Of a stretch of 64,000 nt of DNA, positions 1 through 10,490 are shown one piece after another. The notes under the pieces are model-generated. The model did not search any database, was not told where the DNA came from, and saw only the letters and a program-made list of their open reading frames with translations. Position 1 is the stretch's first letter. Each line of letters opens with the position of its first letter. Position numbers and translations under genes: made by a program. The DNA is from Burhinus oedicnemus (Eukaryota; Chordata; Aves; Charadriiformes; Burhinidae), in the NCBI GenBank assembly GCA_008921705.1, contig VFFE01007563.1, positions 1-64,000 of the forward strand. The letters are read 5' to 3'.

Positions 1-450
1 TTTCTTTCTTTTTTTTTTAATTAGTTTGCATTTATATTTAATCTAATTGGGTTTCTGTGAAACATCATGCTGAAGGATGTAAAAAAAAAAAAATGGAAGC
101 CTTGTCACCTTTTATCATAGAACAAAGGCATGGAGGCCATGGATGAAAATAGGAGGATCAGCCACTTCCTCTTTATTCCTAAACTAGTTTTATTCCTAAA
201 CTATATTCTGGCAGGTATTCTGGGTCATCAGCAGCTGCAGCCGAGTAGCTGTGGTGTGTGCTGAGGGATGACATCCACATCCTCCATTTCATCTGGGTTA
301 TCTTATGGCCAGAAACTCAGGTCAGCAGCCCAGACCACAAGGATCTCTGATGTGTTACCTTATGTCTACCGCAGTCTGAGATGGCAAGGTGTAATTGACT
401 TTTTGGATGGAGATAGATGGACTAGCTAAGCACCTGGTTTTTCTTTGCAG
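1..450. other. Left edge; no coding exon seen, probably defensin intron
   Basis: I see no exon with a beta-defensin cysteine pattern here. If the plus-strand exon that starts at 451 is the last exon of a defensin gene, this stretch is its last intron, and the exon with the cysteines lies left of the window. A pyrimidine-rich tract followed by TTTGCAG at 444-450 is a good plus-strand splice acceptor. Confidence 0.4.
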
Positions 451-682
451 GACCCCCAGTTCCTAAAACTGGCACCTCACTGACCACACAGACAAGAGCT
501 CTGAGCATCTGAGACATCTCCCATCTTTTGACATCAATGGACTGCAGCCTCGGTGCAAGCCTGGGGAGCCTTTCACATGGAGATGAAGACCCTTAGGAGC
601 ACAAGAAGATCTGAGGAGGAGTTCTTGTACCCCCATAAAGAGATTTTCAGCTTCATTTCTAATAAAAGCAAGTCACTGTGAA
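451..682 (+). CDS. AvBD9: Probable last exon of a defensin gene (AvBD9-like), mostly 3' UTR
   Basis: Seen: a strong acceptor (pyrimidine tract plus TTTGCAG, ending at 450), then ACC CCC AGT TCC TAA in the frame starting at 452, then a 3' UTR with an AATAAA signal at 661-666. In that frame the exon encodes Thr-Pro-Ser-Ser-stop. Its first base G would complete a codon split by the intron; TG|G would give Trp. From family knowledge, chicken AvBD9 ends Cys-Cys-Lys-Trp-Ala-Pro-Ser-Ser, so a one-residue variant of that tail fits. It also fits because AvBD9 is the neighbour of AvBD8 in chicken. The cysteine-bearing exon is outside the window, so identity rests on four residues, context and the polyadenylation signal. 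Other frames read on for a few more residues, so this is tentative. Confidence 0.4.
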
Positions 683-2176
683 ACCACATTGCTGACATTT
701 GCTTATGTATGTCAGGGTGGTTTTTGCTGTTCTTATTGTCTATAAAAATCAATCTGTAAATGAAGTTTATTTAACTAAATTGAGTTAATTTAAGTTCCTG
801 TGTCATTGACTCCTGTTAAATCGTCCTGCAGAGTGTCTGGGTTGCAGCCATTTGTGCAGCAACATATTTATTAGTAAATCAAGAAGCACTAGAGCCCGTT
901 CCCTCTGCCATCCCAGCCCGGGGCACCAGGCTGGGATTCCGGACACAGGCTCGCTCCTCCACTCCTCTATGGGGCTGTATCCCCACCCAACCTGATGTGC
1001 TGGGAATGACAATGCGGAGAAACCCCAGGGTGGCTGAAGACCAACTTCTTTAGGTCTTGAAACTGCCTCACCACATTCACGTCGTTCCGCTCCTGCTGTC
1101 TTTATTTAGTCTAGACCAGCATCATGTTAATGGAATTTTACTTCTCTGGGTCCTAAACTAGTTAAAGTGTTTGTCACTGCACTAGGCTGTCCGGAGGCAG
1201 TGGGTTGCGCGTCCATCAGCCTAGAGTCCCTCTTGGAAGGTATAGATGCATCCCCTACTTCCCTTCCCCATCCCTAACATCCCAGAGTGCTAATGCAAAG
1301 GCCAAAAGGGTTTGAGATAAGGGATGACAAAAAGTATCCATGCTCTTCATGCTACAAGCTGCTGTGGATGGTTTTAGGACTGCCACGGGCCCTGAACATG
1401 GTCACTTTGTGCCAGCTTTCTACTTGCCTAACCACAGTGGGTTTGGAGGAGCTATTCGTGACTGTCACTGGTCAACCTATTAATAAATAGGACCAGGCCA
1501 TATTCCTGTCCATACGTGGGGTCAGTTTCTTCTCTTCTCGGAGAAGTTTACCACAAGACACATGTCACACTGACCCCGAGTGAGATGAAAGCCAGGTCTT
1601 CCAGCAAAAACACACACCAAGACAATTCCTCACAGGTATAAGGATCAGACGCAAGGTCTTCTAGAGCAAGTATATTAAGATTTATGGAGATATGTAGACT
1701 ATGAATACGAACACCTCAGCTGAGCATTCAGTGTCTTCTGGAGACTTTGTCTTCCAGTGCTAATCTCATTATTACTAACTCCAAAAGGAAAATAAAATAC
1801 TGAGTATCTGGTCTGAGGGACAGAGGAAGAACCTGCTCTGCATCCTCTCGTGAGGACAGACTTCTGCCTGTTGGTGATCTGCTCTCTGGGGTCGATGCTG
1901 GTGGCCGCCATACAGTTCCAACAGAAAAACATTCTAGAAAAATGAGAAGTGTTGGTCTTTTCCGGATGGTTCAAGAATTGCTTCGGAGTTTCTTCAGGTC
2001 ATTAAGTTTGTTTGTGGAGGAGTCTGTTTTCTTTCAGTTGTTGTTCATGTTTTGGTGTGTGTATATGTGTGTGTTAAATGCATATTTTCAGCTCAAAATT
2101 CTAGATTTTTCGATGGGATGGTGCATGTCCTGAATTGCCAGAAGCTCTGCTTAGCCGGTCTGAGGTGCCAAGGTCA
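683..2176. other. Intergenic and 3' UTR space between two convergent defensin genes
   Basis: This stretch lies between the plus-strand exon ending near 682 and the AvBD8 stop codon at 2177. Part of it next to 2176 must be the AvBD8 3' UTR, but I found no convincing minus-strand AATAAA close to the stop. The nearest are at about 1089-1094 and 868-873. Short open frames on both strands (for example 1699-1974 minus) match nothing I recognise. Confidence 0.4.
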
Positions 2177-2185
2177 CTAATCATA
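2177..2185 (-). CDS. AvBD8: AvBD8 last coding exon (Tyr-Asp-stop)
   Basis: On the minus strand the sequence reads CCTTTTTTGCAG then TAT GAT TAG. This is a strong acceptor followed at once by Tyr, Asp and a stop codon. The preceding exon ends in phase 0 after Thr-Val, so the protein ends CCRTVYD, which is exactly the C-terminus I know for chicken AvBD8. The exon continues leftward as 3' UTR, whose end I could not place. The intron before it is 1,023 bp. Confidence 0.85.
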   Translation of the reverse strand, partial: YD

Positions 2186-3208
2186 CTGCAAAAAAGGAAA
2201 GAAACTTTCAGATTTTGTACTTATAACCAGGAAAAGATTTGAATAAGAAGCACAGAAGAGGTTGAACAAGCACCAAGAGCTGATACTCCTGGATAACTCA
2301 CCAATTCTTAGTAGGATATTCATAGTCCTACTGCTGCTGATTTTTAAACATTAATCATCTTTCTATTTTATTTAATAAGGAATTGCGAGGTCTCAGTACC
2401 TGAAACTTCCTTCTCATCTTGAAATCTCTGGTGTGGAGAGGAATTTTTCTCTATACATCTGCTGCTCGTGCTTTTTTTTTAACATCTCTGCTGTTAATAC
2501 TGAACAATGTTTAAATAAGAGCCTTCAAAAATAAGACTAGTTACAGCATCTTACAGAAAACAAGGAACAAAATATGAACTATTAGAATCATTGTGGATAT
2601 TTGTTTCTGTAGTTTCAGGTTGGAGTAAAGATACAGGCTGAACTTTAGGATTCTAGTAAGGAATTCAAGAAAAAATAAGATTTTATGGGGTTTTTTTGTC
2701 TAAAAGGGGAGAATTATGGAACCGGAGAAAACATCTAGCAGAACAACATAACTTTCAGGTTGTTCTTTTGACTGTGAGAGCTGGCAAACTTTGCAGTGTG
2801 GAACATGCGGTTTTCCTATGAACCTAACACAAATGTCCCAGGTCTGCAGAGAGCGCGCACGTTGAGGGACGTGTCCTTTGAAGCCAGTATTACGCATCAT
2901 GAGCAGTTTGAACCAGCTAATGGGAACAGCAGAGAAAAGAGTTCATTTCTAGCTAATTACTTATCTCTGCCAAAGAGATTTGACTGTGATCTTTCCCATG
3001 AGGCATTCGAGCTACATCATTAACGGTACAGAGGGAACTAGCAAGGAAATCCTCAGGAAATCCTGTATCTGAGTGTACAGAGCCTCCGCTCCCTTCTCGG
3101 CTTGCACTAAAGGGGTTTCACATCTGAAAGGCAGACTGGACGAGCAAAAGCGAATAATAAACACATTCCCCCAAGAAACACCTCATCTTCATCCAATCCA
3201 TAACTCAC

Positions 3209-3342
3209 CACAGTCCGACAGCAAGGGACCCCTTGCTGGCAACGGCCGAAGGACCTCGTGTTGGGTAGAGGACAGTGGTCGGGGGAGCAGGCACCCCCAG
3301 CCTGTTTGCATTGCACGTCGTTATTAGGTGCACGCATGAAAC
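3209..3342 (-). CDS. AvBD8: Avian beta-defensin 8, exon with the six-cysteine domain
   Basis: AvBD8 is a secreted antimicrobial peptide of innate immunity that is made as a prepropeptide. This 134-nt exon encodes Phe-Met-Arg-Ala-Pro-Asn-Asn-Asp and then the defensin core. Its cysteine spacing is C-x6-C-x4-C-x10-C-x5-CC (CKQAGGAC, SPDHC, FGRC, QQGVPCC), the canonical beta-defensin pattern with C1-C5, C2-C4 and C3-C6 disulphides expected from the family. The borders are GTGCAG before the exon and GTGAGT after it. The first codon, Gly, is split with the signal exon. With the other two coding exons the product is 66 residues, the same length as chicken AvBD8, to which it is recognisably orthologous (PNN..QC.QAGG.CS.DHC...TR.FG.CQ.GVPCCRTVYD). 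By eye, the mature peptide has a net charge of only about +2, low for a defensin. No frameshift or lost cysteine is seen, so the gene looks functional. Confidence 0.93.
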
Positions 3343-3677
3343 CTGCACAAAAAAAAAAACCCCAGAGTCTTGATTCTCTTTCCCAAAGAAGACTAACAAC
3401 GAGTTAGGTTTCTAGCATGACAATGATATTCTAGTCTGCCTGCCGGCTGGCCCCATCCACACCATTAAATTCCCCTATTTTCCAAAGCGGGAGGGTCCAG
3501 TGCATCCAATGGACCCACCAGGTGTCTGTTCACTGCTGAAGTGTGCCCAACACGCTGGCAGTGCCAGCTGGCCTGGGACAAAAGGGACTAAAACCCATTT
3601 TATTTCCATTTCTATTTTAGGTTCTCCATACCCACAAACTTCCCTCTGCATTTCCTTTGATTTTACGTAGCTCTTAC

Positions 3678-3768
3678 CTAAAGTGCCTTGGAGTACTAAG
3701 AGGAGAACAGCAAAGAAAAGGGACAAGATCTTCATGTCCAAATTCAACGCCACAAAATACAACAGCCA
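3678..3768 (-). CDS. AvBD8: AvBD8 exon with start codon and signal peptide
   Basis: The minus-strand ATG at 3735-3733 opens MKILSLFFAVLL, followed by LVLQGTLG. This is a textbook avian beta-defensin signal peptide: Lys near the N-terminus, a Leu/Val/Ala core, and a small residue at the end. The exon ends TTAG|GTAAGAG (donor at 3677) with the last Gly codon split after its first base. It joins in frame to the exon starting at 3342, across a 335-bp intron. A TTTTTTTCTTAG acceptor at about 3769-3780 sets the exon's 5' border. The 33 nt before the ATG are 5' UTR, so another non-coding exon lies upstream. No alternative in-frame ATG is needed. Confidence 0.92.
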
Positions 3769-4270
3769 CTAAGAAAAAAACAGAAAGAAGTCATGCATTT
3801 CTTCTACATTTACCATTACCCAAGCCAAACACTATTTATGACATATAAGCTTCAATTTGTTGATAAAATATGTCATTTATGCGATAGAGTAAGTGTTCTA
3901 GAATAAATCTAGTGATATACCACTTTTTGAGGAAAGATATCTTTGAAAGCGCGTTGCATAAGATCAAGGAAATGTGTTTATGCCTATAATATGTAAAAGA
4001 ATGAGATGACTATTGTGATTTTCTTTCCATCAGCTGCAAAGATAAGCTACACCAGCTCCAGCAAAGTCTCCTATATTTGAATCCCATACACCCTGGATGA
4101 TATAACTTTTAAAAAAAGTAAGAAATGTAATTAATTTCCTCCAACTTTTATCCAAGTCTTCTAAAATAAACAAGATTTTCTTAAGTCCCTTTTGTAACTT
4201 ACAGGTAATGCTGTATGCACAAGATCATTATTTCTATTTAGAGTTTTATGCATTTTTATGTGAGCAGCCG

Positions 4271-4345
4271 TACTGGGTCTGGCTGGGATGGAGTTAACTT
4301 TCGTCATGGCAGGCCATGTGGTGCGGTGCTTCATGTTTGTAGCAA
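4271..4345 (+). mobile_element. Short fragment of an avian ERVL-type LTR
   Basis: The stretch CTGGGTCTGGCTGGGATGG, followed by GAGTTAACTTTC and a diverged continuation, matches a phrase I recognise from widespread avian ERVL LTRs. Only about 75 bp are recognisable and no ends are seen. It lies in the presumed first intron of AvBD8. The assignment rests on memory of the family. Confidence 0.45.
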
Positions 4346-4898
4346 GTCGCTGAACGACTAAAATGCCCATTTTATTTGATTATCACGTATTTTGTTTCAG
4401 ATATGTGTAGACAATAACTTAAGCCATTCCAACTTCTCTGGATAATAAACACTCAGAAACTGTAGTTATTCAAACAACAGCAATTTTTGCAGCTTACAAG
4501 CCAGCGGTAAGTTCTTGAAAATGTCTTTACAGAGAAAGCTAAGGAGCCATCTGTCCCTTCCCTCCATAACACCTCTATAACGTGTGCCAGCTGAAAGCCT
4601 CAGAGTACCTCTCCACTATCATTTCTTGCTGCAGATTCCAATTAACTTCTGAAAATAATACAAACTTCTACAATCTTTCAGAATCACCATTACCGACTAT
4701 AATTATCAGCCAAATGCATTACTGAAATACCAAACATTTGTACATTTCGGTTGTTGATGAGGATTTAATTAAGCTGCAAAATTATACTCTTGGAATGATT
4801 AATTTCTTTCTAGAGAAGCAAAGACTATTATGAAAAGTATATGTATTTTTCTCCTTATCAATTGAAACTGGTGTGGAAACTCTACACCTTCAGCTCAC

Positions 4899-4972
4899 CC
4901 TGGAGGACTTCAGGAGAGGGAGCACGGTGGCCAGTCTGTCTGACCTGGTTCCTCTCAATAAGGAGCTTCACA
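4899..4972 (-). other. AvBD8: Candidate 5' non-coding exon of AvBD8
   Basis: AvBD genes usually have a separate non-coding first exon. On the minus strand a TATA box (5009-5001) is followed about 30 nt later by a possible start site near 4972. Some 70 nt further, CCTCCAGG|GTGAGC gives a strong donor (GTGAGC at 4898-4893). The resulting intron to the acceptor at 3769 would be about 1.1 kb. The start site is estimated from the TATA distance only. A second, weaker donor (CCAG|GTCAGA) lies upstream in the same exon. Confidence 0.4.
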
Positions 4973-5000
4973 GAGTGATGTCTTGCTCCAAAACAACTGT

Positions 5001-5009
5001 CTTTATATA
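5001..5009 (-). promoter_or_regulatory. Candidate TATA box of AvBD8
   Basis: Minus-strand TATATAAAG sits about 1.27 kb upstream of the AvBD8 start codon and just upstream of a plausible first exon with a strong donor. A truncated CR1 starts only about 350 bp further upstream (5357), so the proximal promoter would be short. Such motifs also occur by chance in AT-rich DNA. Confidence 0.4.
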
Positions 5010-5356
5010 TTCCTGTTGATGACAGAGCTGCCACAGACCAGGTGGCCAAGGACATGGGCTTCTCGCAGCGATTCCCAGCAGCTGAAATGTCACTTCCCAG
5101 CAGCCGATGAGACAAGGTGACTGCTCGCGAACTCCCTCCCCTTTCTCTGGCGCATGAGTTGGCTCTTTCGAAAAGCACCTTACACCACCCCGGTTTGCGT
5201 ACAACACATTGATCCATTGTGTGAAAAAAAGCGTCCTGGGACATACACTGGAAACTGCTGGTTTGGCTCCAGCAGGGACCTAACACTACAGGGCTGTCCC
5301 TTGGCCATGATGCCTGGGTCTGACTGCAGAAAGGTCCTCTCTGAAGCCTGGAGATA

Positions 5357-5600
5357 CAGAATCACAGAATCCCCGGGGTTGGAAGGGACCTCTGGAGATC
5401 ATCTAGTTCAACCCCCCTGCCACAGCAGGGACACCTACAGCAGGTTGCACAGGATGGTGTCCAGGCGGGTTTGGAATGTCTCCAGAGTCAGAGACTCCAC
5501 CACCTCTCTGGGCAGCCTGTGCCAGTGCTCTGCCACCCTCAAAGGAAAGAAGTTCCTCCTCATGTCCAGATGGAACTTCCTATGGTCAAGTTTGTGCACC
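5357..5600 (-). mobile_element. CR1 LINE, 5'-truncated copy
   Basis: The plus strand begins with the reversed CR1 tail (ACAGAATCACAGAATCC, then GGTTGGAAGGGACCTC) and continues through the 3' end of ORF2. The minus strand reads [19 protein letters not shown], the conserved C-terminus of CR1 ORF2. The element therefore lies on the minus strand. Its ORF end is very close to the CR1 copies at 27.7 and 38 kb, so it belongs to the same family but is heavily 5'-truncated. Confidence 0.92.
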
Positions 5601-8380
5601 TCCACAAAACATGTTTTGGTTAAATATGAGCCCCCAGAGGATTTGGCCCAGAGAAGCTGATGGCAGCACTGGTATCTCCTGGGCTCTGAAGGCATCCAGA
5701 TGAGCCCAGAAAAAGACGTTGCATTTTAACTGTCATACTACGAAGATTCTAGAAAAAAACCCCAACATCCCTGTACTCCGAACAGCCATCCAAACAGCAT
5801 CCACCTACCCAGGTCACCTGCCTCCCAGAAGAGGGCAACAAAGAGCTAATACTGAAATTTCTCTCCAACAGCTTTCTTCGGTCAAGAGTACGTAAATTAT
5901 TCTGACAGCAGCGTTTTGTGGATTTTCTTCTTAATTATACTGATGTCTTCTGATTCCCAGCGTGGTTATGTTAGTGAGTTATGTCTTCTGACAGTCCATC
6001 CTCAAAGCCCTCAGTGCTTTGCAGTCTGCTGGGGACTCCTGCAGTGGACAAGAGGCCAGTCCTCGCTCTGAAAACCATACTGATCCTAACAGGTCACAGA
6101 GGCAGGTCCAGGGAGAAGCAACGTGGGATGTCTTTTGCCTCTGCAGCTGGAGACAGCCAACGATGAGCATGTGGGGAGGTGGGACACCTTTACTTCCTTT
6201 AAAAATCATCAGTCTCTGGGTCACAGGAGCCCAAAATCCTGTTTATTTAGGCCCGAGTTATATGATAGGACAAATCCAAACAGGTGCTTTAACTGCCCAG
6301 AAAGAGACAGCTATTTTAAATCCTGTCCCTGTATAATTTAATTGATGGAACATATATATGTGCTTTACAGTGGGCAGGAGCATTTGTTTCTGTTGGTTGG
6401 ATTTGGGTTTTTCTTCTTTTAAAAATATTAACAATCAAATGATGAAATATAAAAAGGCAGAAATAAACAGCGTGAATAATAAATCCATAAATGTGTTCCT
6501 AGAGGCACCGAGCTCTGATCTGAGCTTTTGGGGTCTGACAGTCAGTCACCTCCTGAAAAGGACCTCAAAAAAGGATAAAATGACTCTTTCCTCCTGTTTC
6601 CCACTGTGTGCCTGTGCCGCCTGCCCAAAGTGGTACAAAACAGAGCAAAGCTCAAATATGAATCAAGACTGGAATAAGATCTTCAACTAGTTAATTACAT
6701 CTGTTGTTATACTTGATGGTAAACATACTTTAAATTTCATAAATATGGTAATTAAACTATCTGTTATTTTAATCACAGTACACTATTATTGACTCTAAGT
6801 ATTGTTATGGCTACTCAAGCTCACAAAAAGCATACATTTCCCTAACCTGTTTCTTGGCAATTAAACATATGTAATAAATGAGTGAATATTACATAGCAAT
6901 TAATGGAATTAATATGGAACGGAATACTGGAAGTATTGTGATGGTTGTACGTCTTTTTCGGTTTCCTTTCTCTGCAGTACTGCAAAAGATACTATGAGGG
7001 GCCCTAAAAACCATGTTCTTCTCTTATATAGCGAACATATGCAAGCACATATATGTATGTGTGTATATATATTTGTATGCCTGTGTGTATGTAGGCATAT
7101 ATTCATAATACACAAATATTCTAAGAGAAATAAAGGCTGAATTTTCTAAATTGCTTTATATTTTATCTTAGCTGAAAAACATGCAAATAGAAAAGAATAG
7201 TCCAGATATTCTAATCTGTGATTTACTCAGGAATAGTCAGGACATTAATTTAAGTAATTGTTTATTTAAATTACACATATTCTATAATGATGGCATTTCT
7301 TACTCTCCTTTGCTCTACAGTCCTCCTAGCAAATCCACACTGACTTATACGTATATTTATATACAAAATGTTGTTAATGTGAACATGTGGAAGGACTCTT
7401 CTGGCTTTGTGTCTCTCAGCATGCCACCGACTCCTGTCCTCTGTGAATATCCAGGTCTCAATTCTTTTGCTCCCGCTAAGATAAGTGCCACCTGAGGTGC
7501 CCCTGTGTCCCACCTGGCCTCCCCCACTGCTCCAGCAAGGCTTGGTCTCCTCTCTCCTCACCCTTGTCCACCAGTCCTGGGTGGAGGTCTCAGAGAGTCC
7601 AGAGCACCGCAAATTGCTCTAGATGCTGGTGTGAAGGCAATTGGGTTAAGCCCTGTGTGCCTGTATATCACCTCCGTCATGCCACAGCTTACCTCTGATG
7701 ATGGGATGTCCTCAGCCAACTTGAAGCCATAGGATCCTTTACCTTCCCTTTGCCATTCTTTTCCTCCAGTGTCCTCTGTCTAAATGACGGGAAGGGATGA
7801 CAGACCTTTGGTACAATTGCCCAATGCTTGTCCTTGTGGCATGTCCACAATTTGCGAAAAAAAGGCATGACATCCAGCCGGGGAACAGCTTTGTTGTCCA
7901 TTCAGTGGCCTTGGTGAGCCCCATGGAAACCTGCCCAGACCTGGCTTGGCCAAAACCTGCTTGGATATCACAGCTGCTGCCCGGTGTTGGGTGCAACGGT
8001 ACAGAGTGAGTTGCCCCCTGCTCCCTCCGGGCACGGCGGCTGGGCTGAACACTCCCCCGCAGAGGTCCCGGAGCTCAGAGAAGACACAAGCAAACAGAGA
8101 GCTTGCCAGCTACTTCCAAAGCCCTTGAAATATGAGGGCAAATGTGATGCTCGGGGAACCAGAGAGCAGAAATTCAGCTTTATGTCTACACAGCAGCAGT
8201 AATATTTGTCTGTGCTTCACTGACTGTATTGCAAAGCCAGGTTTGAGCCACATGGAGAATTTACCCAGCTGGGACCAAAATACAGATTTAGATAACCTGA
8301 AGGGGTGGACATCCCAGCTACCTTTCTGTTCAGGGCACTCAAGCAACTATAAAGCTGATAGCTGGTCTCGAGGAAGACAT
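5601..8380. other. No gene recognised
   Basis: Both strands carry short open frames up to about 110 codons, with no family signature, no paired exon structure and no beta-defensin cysteine pattern. A purine/pyrimidine TATG/TGTA microsatellite-like stretch lies at about 7040-7100. The part near 7.5-8.1 kb is richer in G+C than its surroundings but gives no recognisable protein. Confidence 0.4.
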
Positions 8381-8670
8381 TCATAGAATCATAGAATCAT
8401 GGAATAGTTTGGGTTGGAAGGGACCTTAAAGACCATCTAGTTCCAACCCCCTGCCATGGGCAGGGACACCTCCCACTAGACCAGGTTGCTCCAAGCCCCG
8501 TCCAACCTGGCCTTGAACACCTCCAGGGATGGGGCAGCCACAGCTTCTCTGGGCAACCTGGGCCAGGGTCTCACCACCCTCACAGTCAAGAATTTCTTCC
8601 TGAGATCTAATCTAAATCTCTCCTTGTTCAGTTTGAAGCCATTACCCCTCGTCTTATCAAATAGGATTCC
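8381..8670 (-). mobile_element. CR1 LINE, 5'-truncated copy
   Basis: The plus strand starts TCATAGAATCATAGAATCAT and continues GTTTGGGTTGGAAGGGACC. This is the reversed 3' tail of the commonest avian CR1 type. The minus strand reads the ORF2 C-terminal pattern (RKKFLTVRVVRPWPRLPREA). Orientation is minus. It is of a different subfamily from the copy at 5.4 kb, judged by the tail and ORF end. Confidence 0.93.
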
Positions 8671-9599
8671 TATTGCCAGCACTGAGATTTCTTAAAATTA
8701 TCCACATAGAGCCCCATAAAGAGAAACAGCCCGTTCCCATGTCCTTCCTCACCCAAGTGTGACATCCCTCCTGGACAGCAAGGTTTCTGGTCCTCTTGGT
8801 TACATGGTCCAGAAGGTCTATAAAGCACTGCAGCAGCCGCCAAGGGAAGTTGGTGGCACCATCAGCAACATCTATTCTGTTACACATTTATTTTTATTGC
8901 AGTGGGATATTGTCTCATGGACACAGTTGTTGCAAACAGTAAATTCAGGACTCCAGGACTTCATGGAAGGTTTAGATTCCTCCTCATCTTCCCTTAGTCC
9001 ACGTGGTTTTAAGCATTTTTACACATATGGCCCAATTCAAGAGCAGCAATGGCTCATGCGAGATTTGAGCTGCTGCAGTACCGGGTTGCCTGAACCAGGA
9101 ATCATCACAGCATCTTTTAAGGCAATCCTATTTTTTTCTTTCACATAAAGAAGCCGTAACCAGGCGGTCCTTGGGGACTCCTGCTCCAGCCCAACATCAC
9201 CAATGCAATTAATGTCCATGAAACCTGGTGCCACTCAGCTCCCAACTCCAGCACCAGACCTACCCGGAAAATTACCCTTCTACCCTGCCTTCCTGCAAGT
9301 CCATGTTGCTTTTTCCAAGCCACACATTTTTCCAAAGGGAATAGGGTCGACACAGCTCTGCAATGGTCAATAGGGAAAACAACTGGATTGAAACCAAATA
9401 AATTCTCCAGGAGAGAGTTGGGGAGTGCAGCTCCTTCTGCTCACACTGCAAAACTCGGTGGGGAGCATCCTTTGAAGGCTGTCGTTTGTTATTAAAAAAA
9501 AAATAGCAAATTATGTGGTGTAAAACTAAGCGCTGTGGGACAGGGAAGAAAGAAAGAAATAATTCCGTTTTCACTTCTGCCTCTCTGTAAACTTTTCTG
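8671..9599. other. No gene recognised
   Basis: This stretch has mixed composition between a CR1 and an LTR. Open frames of up to about 130 codons exist on both strands, but none has a start context, splice pattern or family signature that I can support. Confidence 0.35.
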
Positions 9600-10266
9600 C
9601 GACCTTCCACCGCAGCCCAGGTTTCAGCTCCCCGTGACCCGCTGGGACGGAGAGAGAGAGACCACACTGTGAGGTTCAAACTAACAGTTTATTTGAACTT
9701 CACTCACAGGTTCAATACGCCACTGTTGCAGGTTTTATGGATACAATGGAGCAATGCACTATTGCAATTTAGAAAGCAACTCACAGGATACACTATTACA
9801 ACCTACAAGTGATTTCCGGAGTGTAATAACACAAACCACAAGCGTGCGAGATATTAATACCTCAAAAGAATGATCTTAAGGCATGCCAACTACCATACGT
9901 ACATTTCTTAATCACTTACCCTCTCTCTCAGGTAAGACCTCCTTTTTCTTCAATGGCCGGCGTCCTGGGAGGACTCGGTCTCTGCATCTACCTTTGATCC
10001 TGATCCTGATCCTGACTCCAGATCCGGAATCCAGTTCCTGTCCGTCACTGAGTCCAGTCTGGGACTTCCCCTGAGCCTGCTGGTGACGTGATTGCCATCC
10101 TGGGAGCTTGATACGGCTTTGTATATTTCATTTCCTACTAAACACTTAAGTCTCTCTTTTTCTCTCTTTTCTTTCCCCTCTCTTTCCTGTCTCCTGAGCG
10201 GAGCAGGAGAGAGAGAGAGCATCTGTCGTTCCATCGGATTGGGCCAATCTGGCCCAAACCACGACA
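9600..10266 (-). mobile_element. Probable solo LTR of an endogenous retrovirus
   Basis: On the minus strand the element starts TGTCGTGGTTTGGGCC at 10266, a start typical of avian LTRs of the ERVL/ERVK kind. It carries an AATAAA signal at 9693-9688, placed as expected near the R region. It contains CT-rich blocks and a short TGATCC tandem repeat (about 9994-10015). I see no adjoining gag/pol frames, so a solo LTR is likely. The 3' end is uncertain (about 9600-9660), and I could not find a clean target-site duplication. Confidence 0.5.
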
Positions 10267-10490
10267 AAGGTGAACAGGAAAAAAAATGAAAAAAAAAAAT
10301 TATGCTATTTGATAATATTGCAGGTACCACCTGGAATGGCACCACCACAGAAAGAAGACCCATGGTAAGGGAGAGTAACAGCTTTCACAAAGCAAGACAT
10401 GACCGTCTCAGGTTAGAAATGACTTGCTTGTTCTGCCTCTAGTGATTCTATCACTTGCCTTTCTTACAGGCAGAAGTTTGTGATGATGAA

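Noticed and set aside
1699..1974. Minus-strand 91-codon frame downstream of AvBD8
   Set aside because: No defensin-like or other recognisable pattern; it lies in 3' UTR or intergenic space.
4440..4520. Minus-strand Cys-Lys-Asn-Cys-Cys-Cys peptide that resembles a defensin end
   Set aside because: The spacing does not fit C-x6-C-x4-C-x9/10-C-x5-CC, upstream cysteines are missing, and there are no matching splice sites.
4882..5286. Minus-strand frame of 134 codons with many cysteines
   Set aside because: The cysteine spacing fits no family I know. The region is better explained by the AvBD8 promoter and 5' exon plus CR1-adjacent sequence.
5880..5930. Minus-strand Arg-Cys-Cys-Gln motif as a possible defensin exon
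   Set aside because: No upstream cysteines in the required spacing and a stop close by in the frame.
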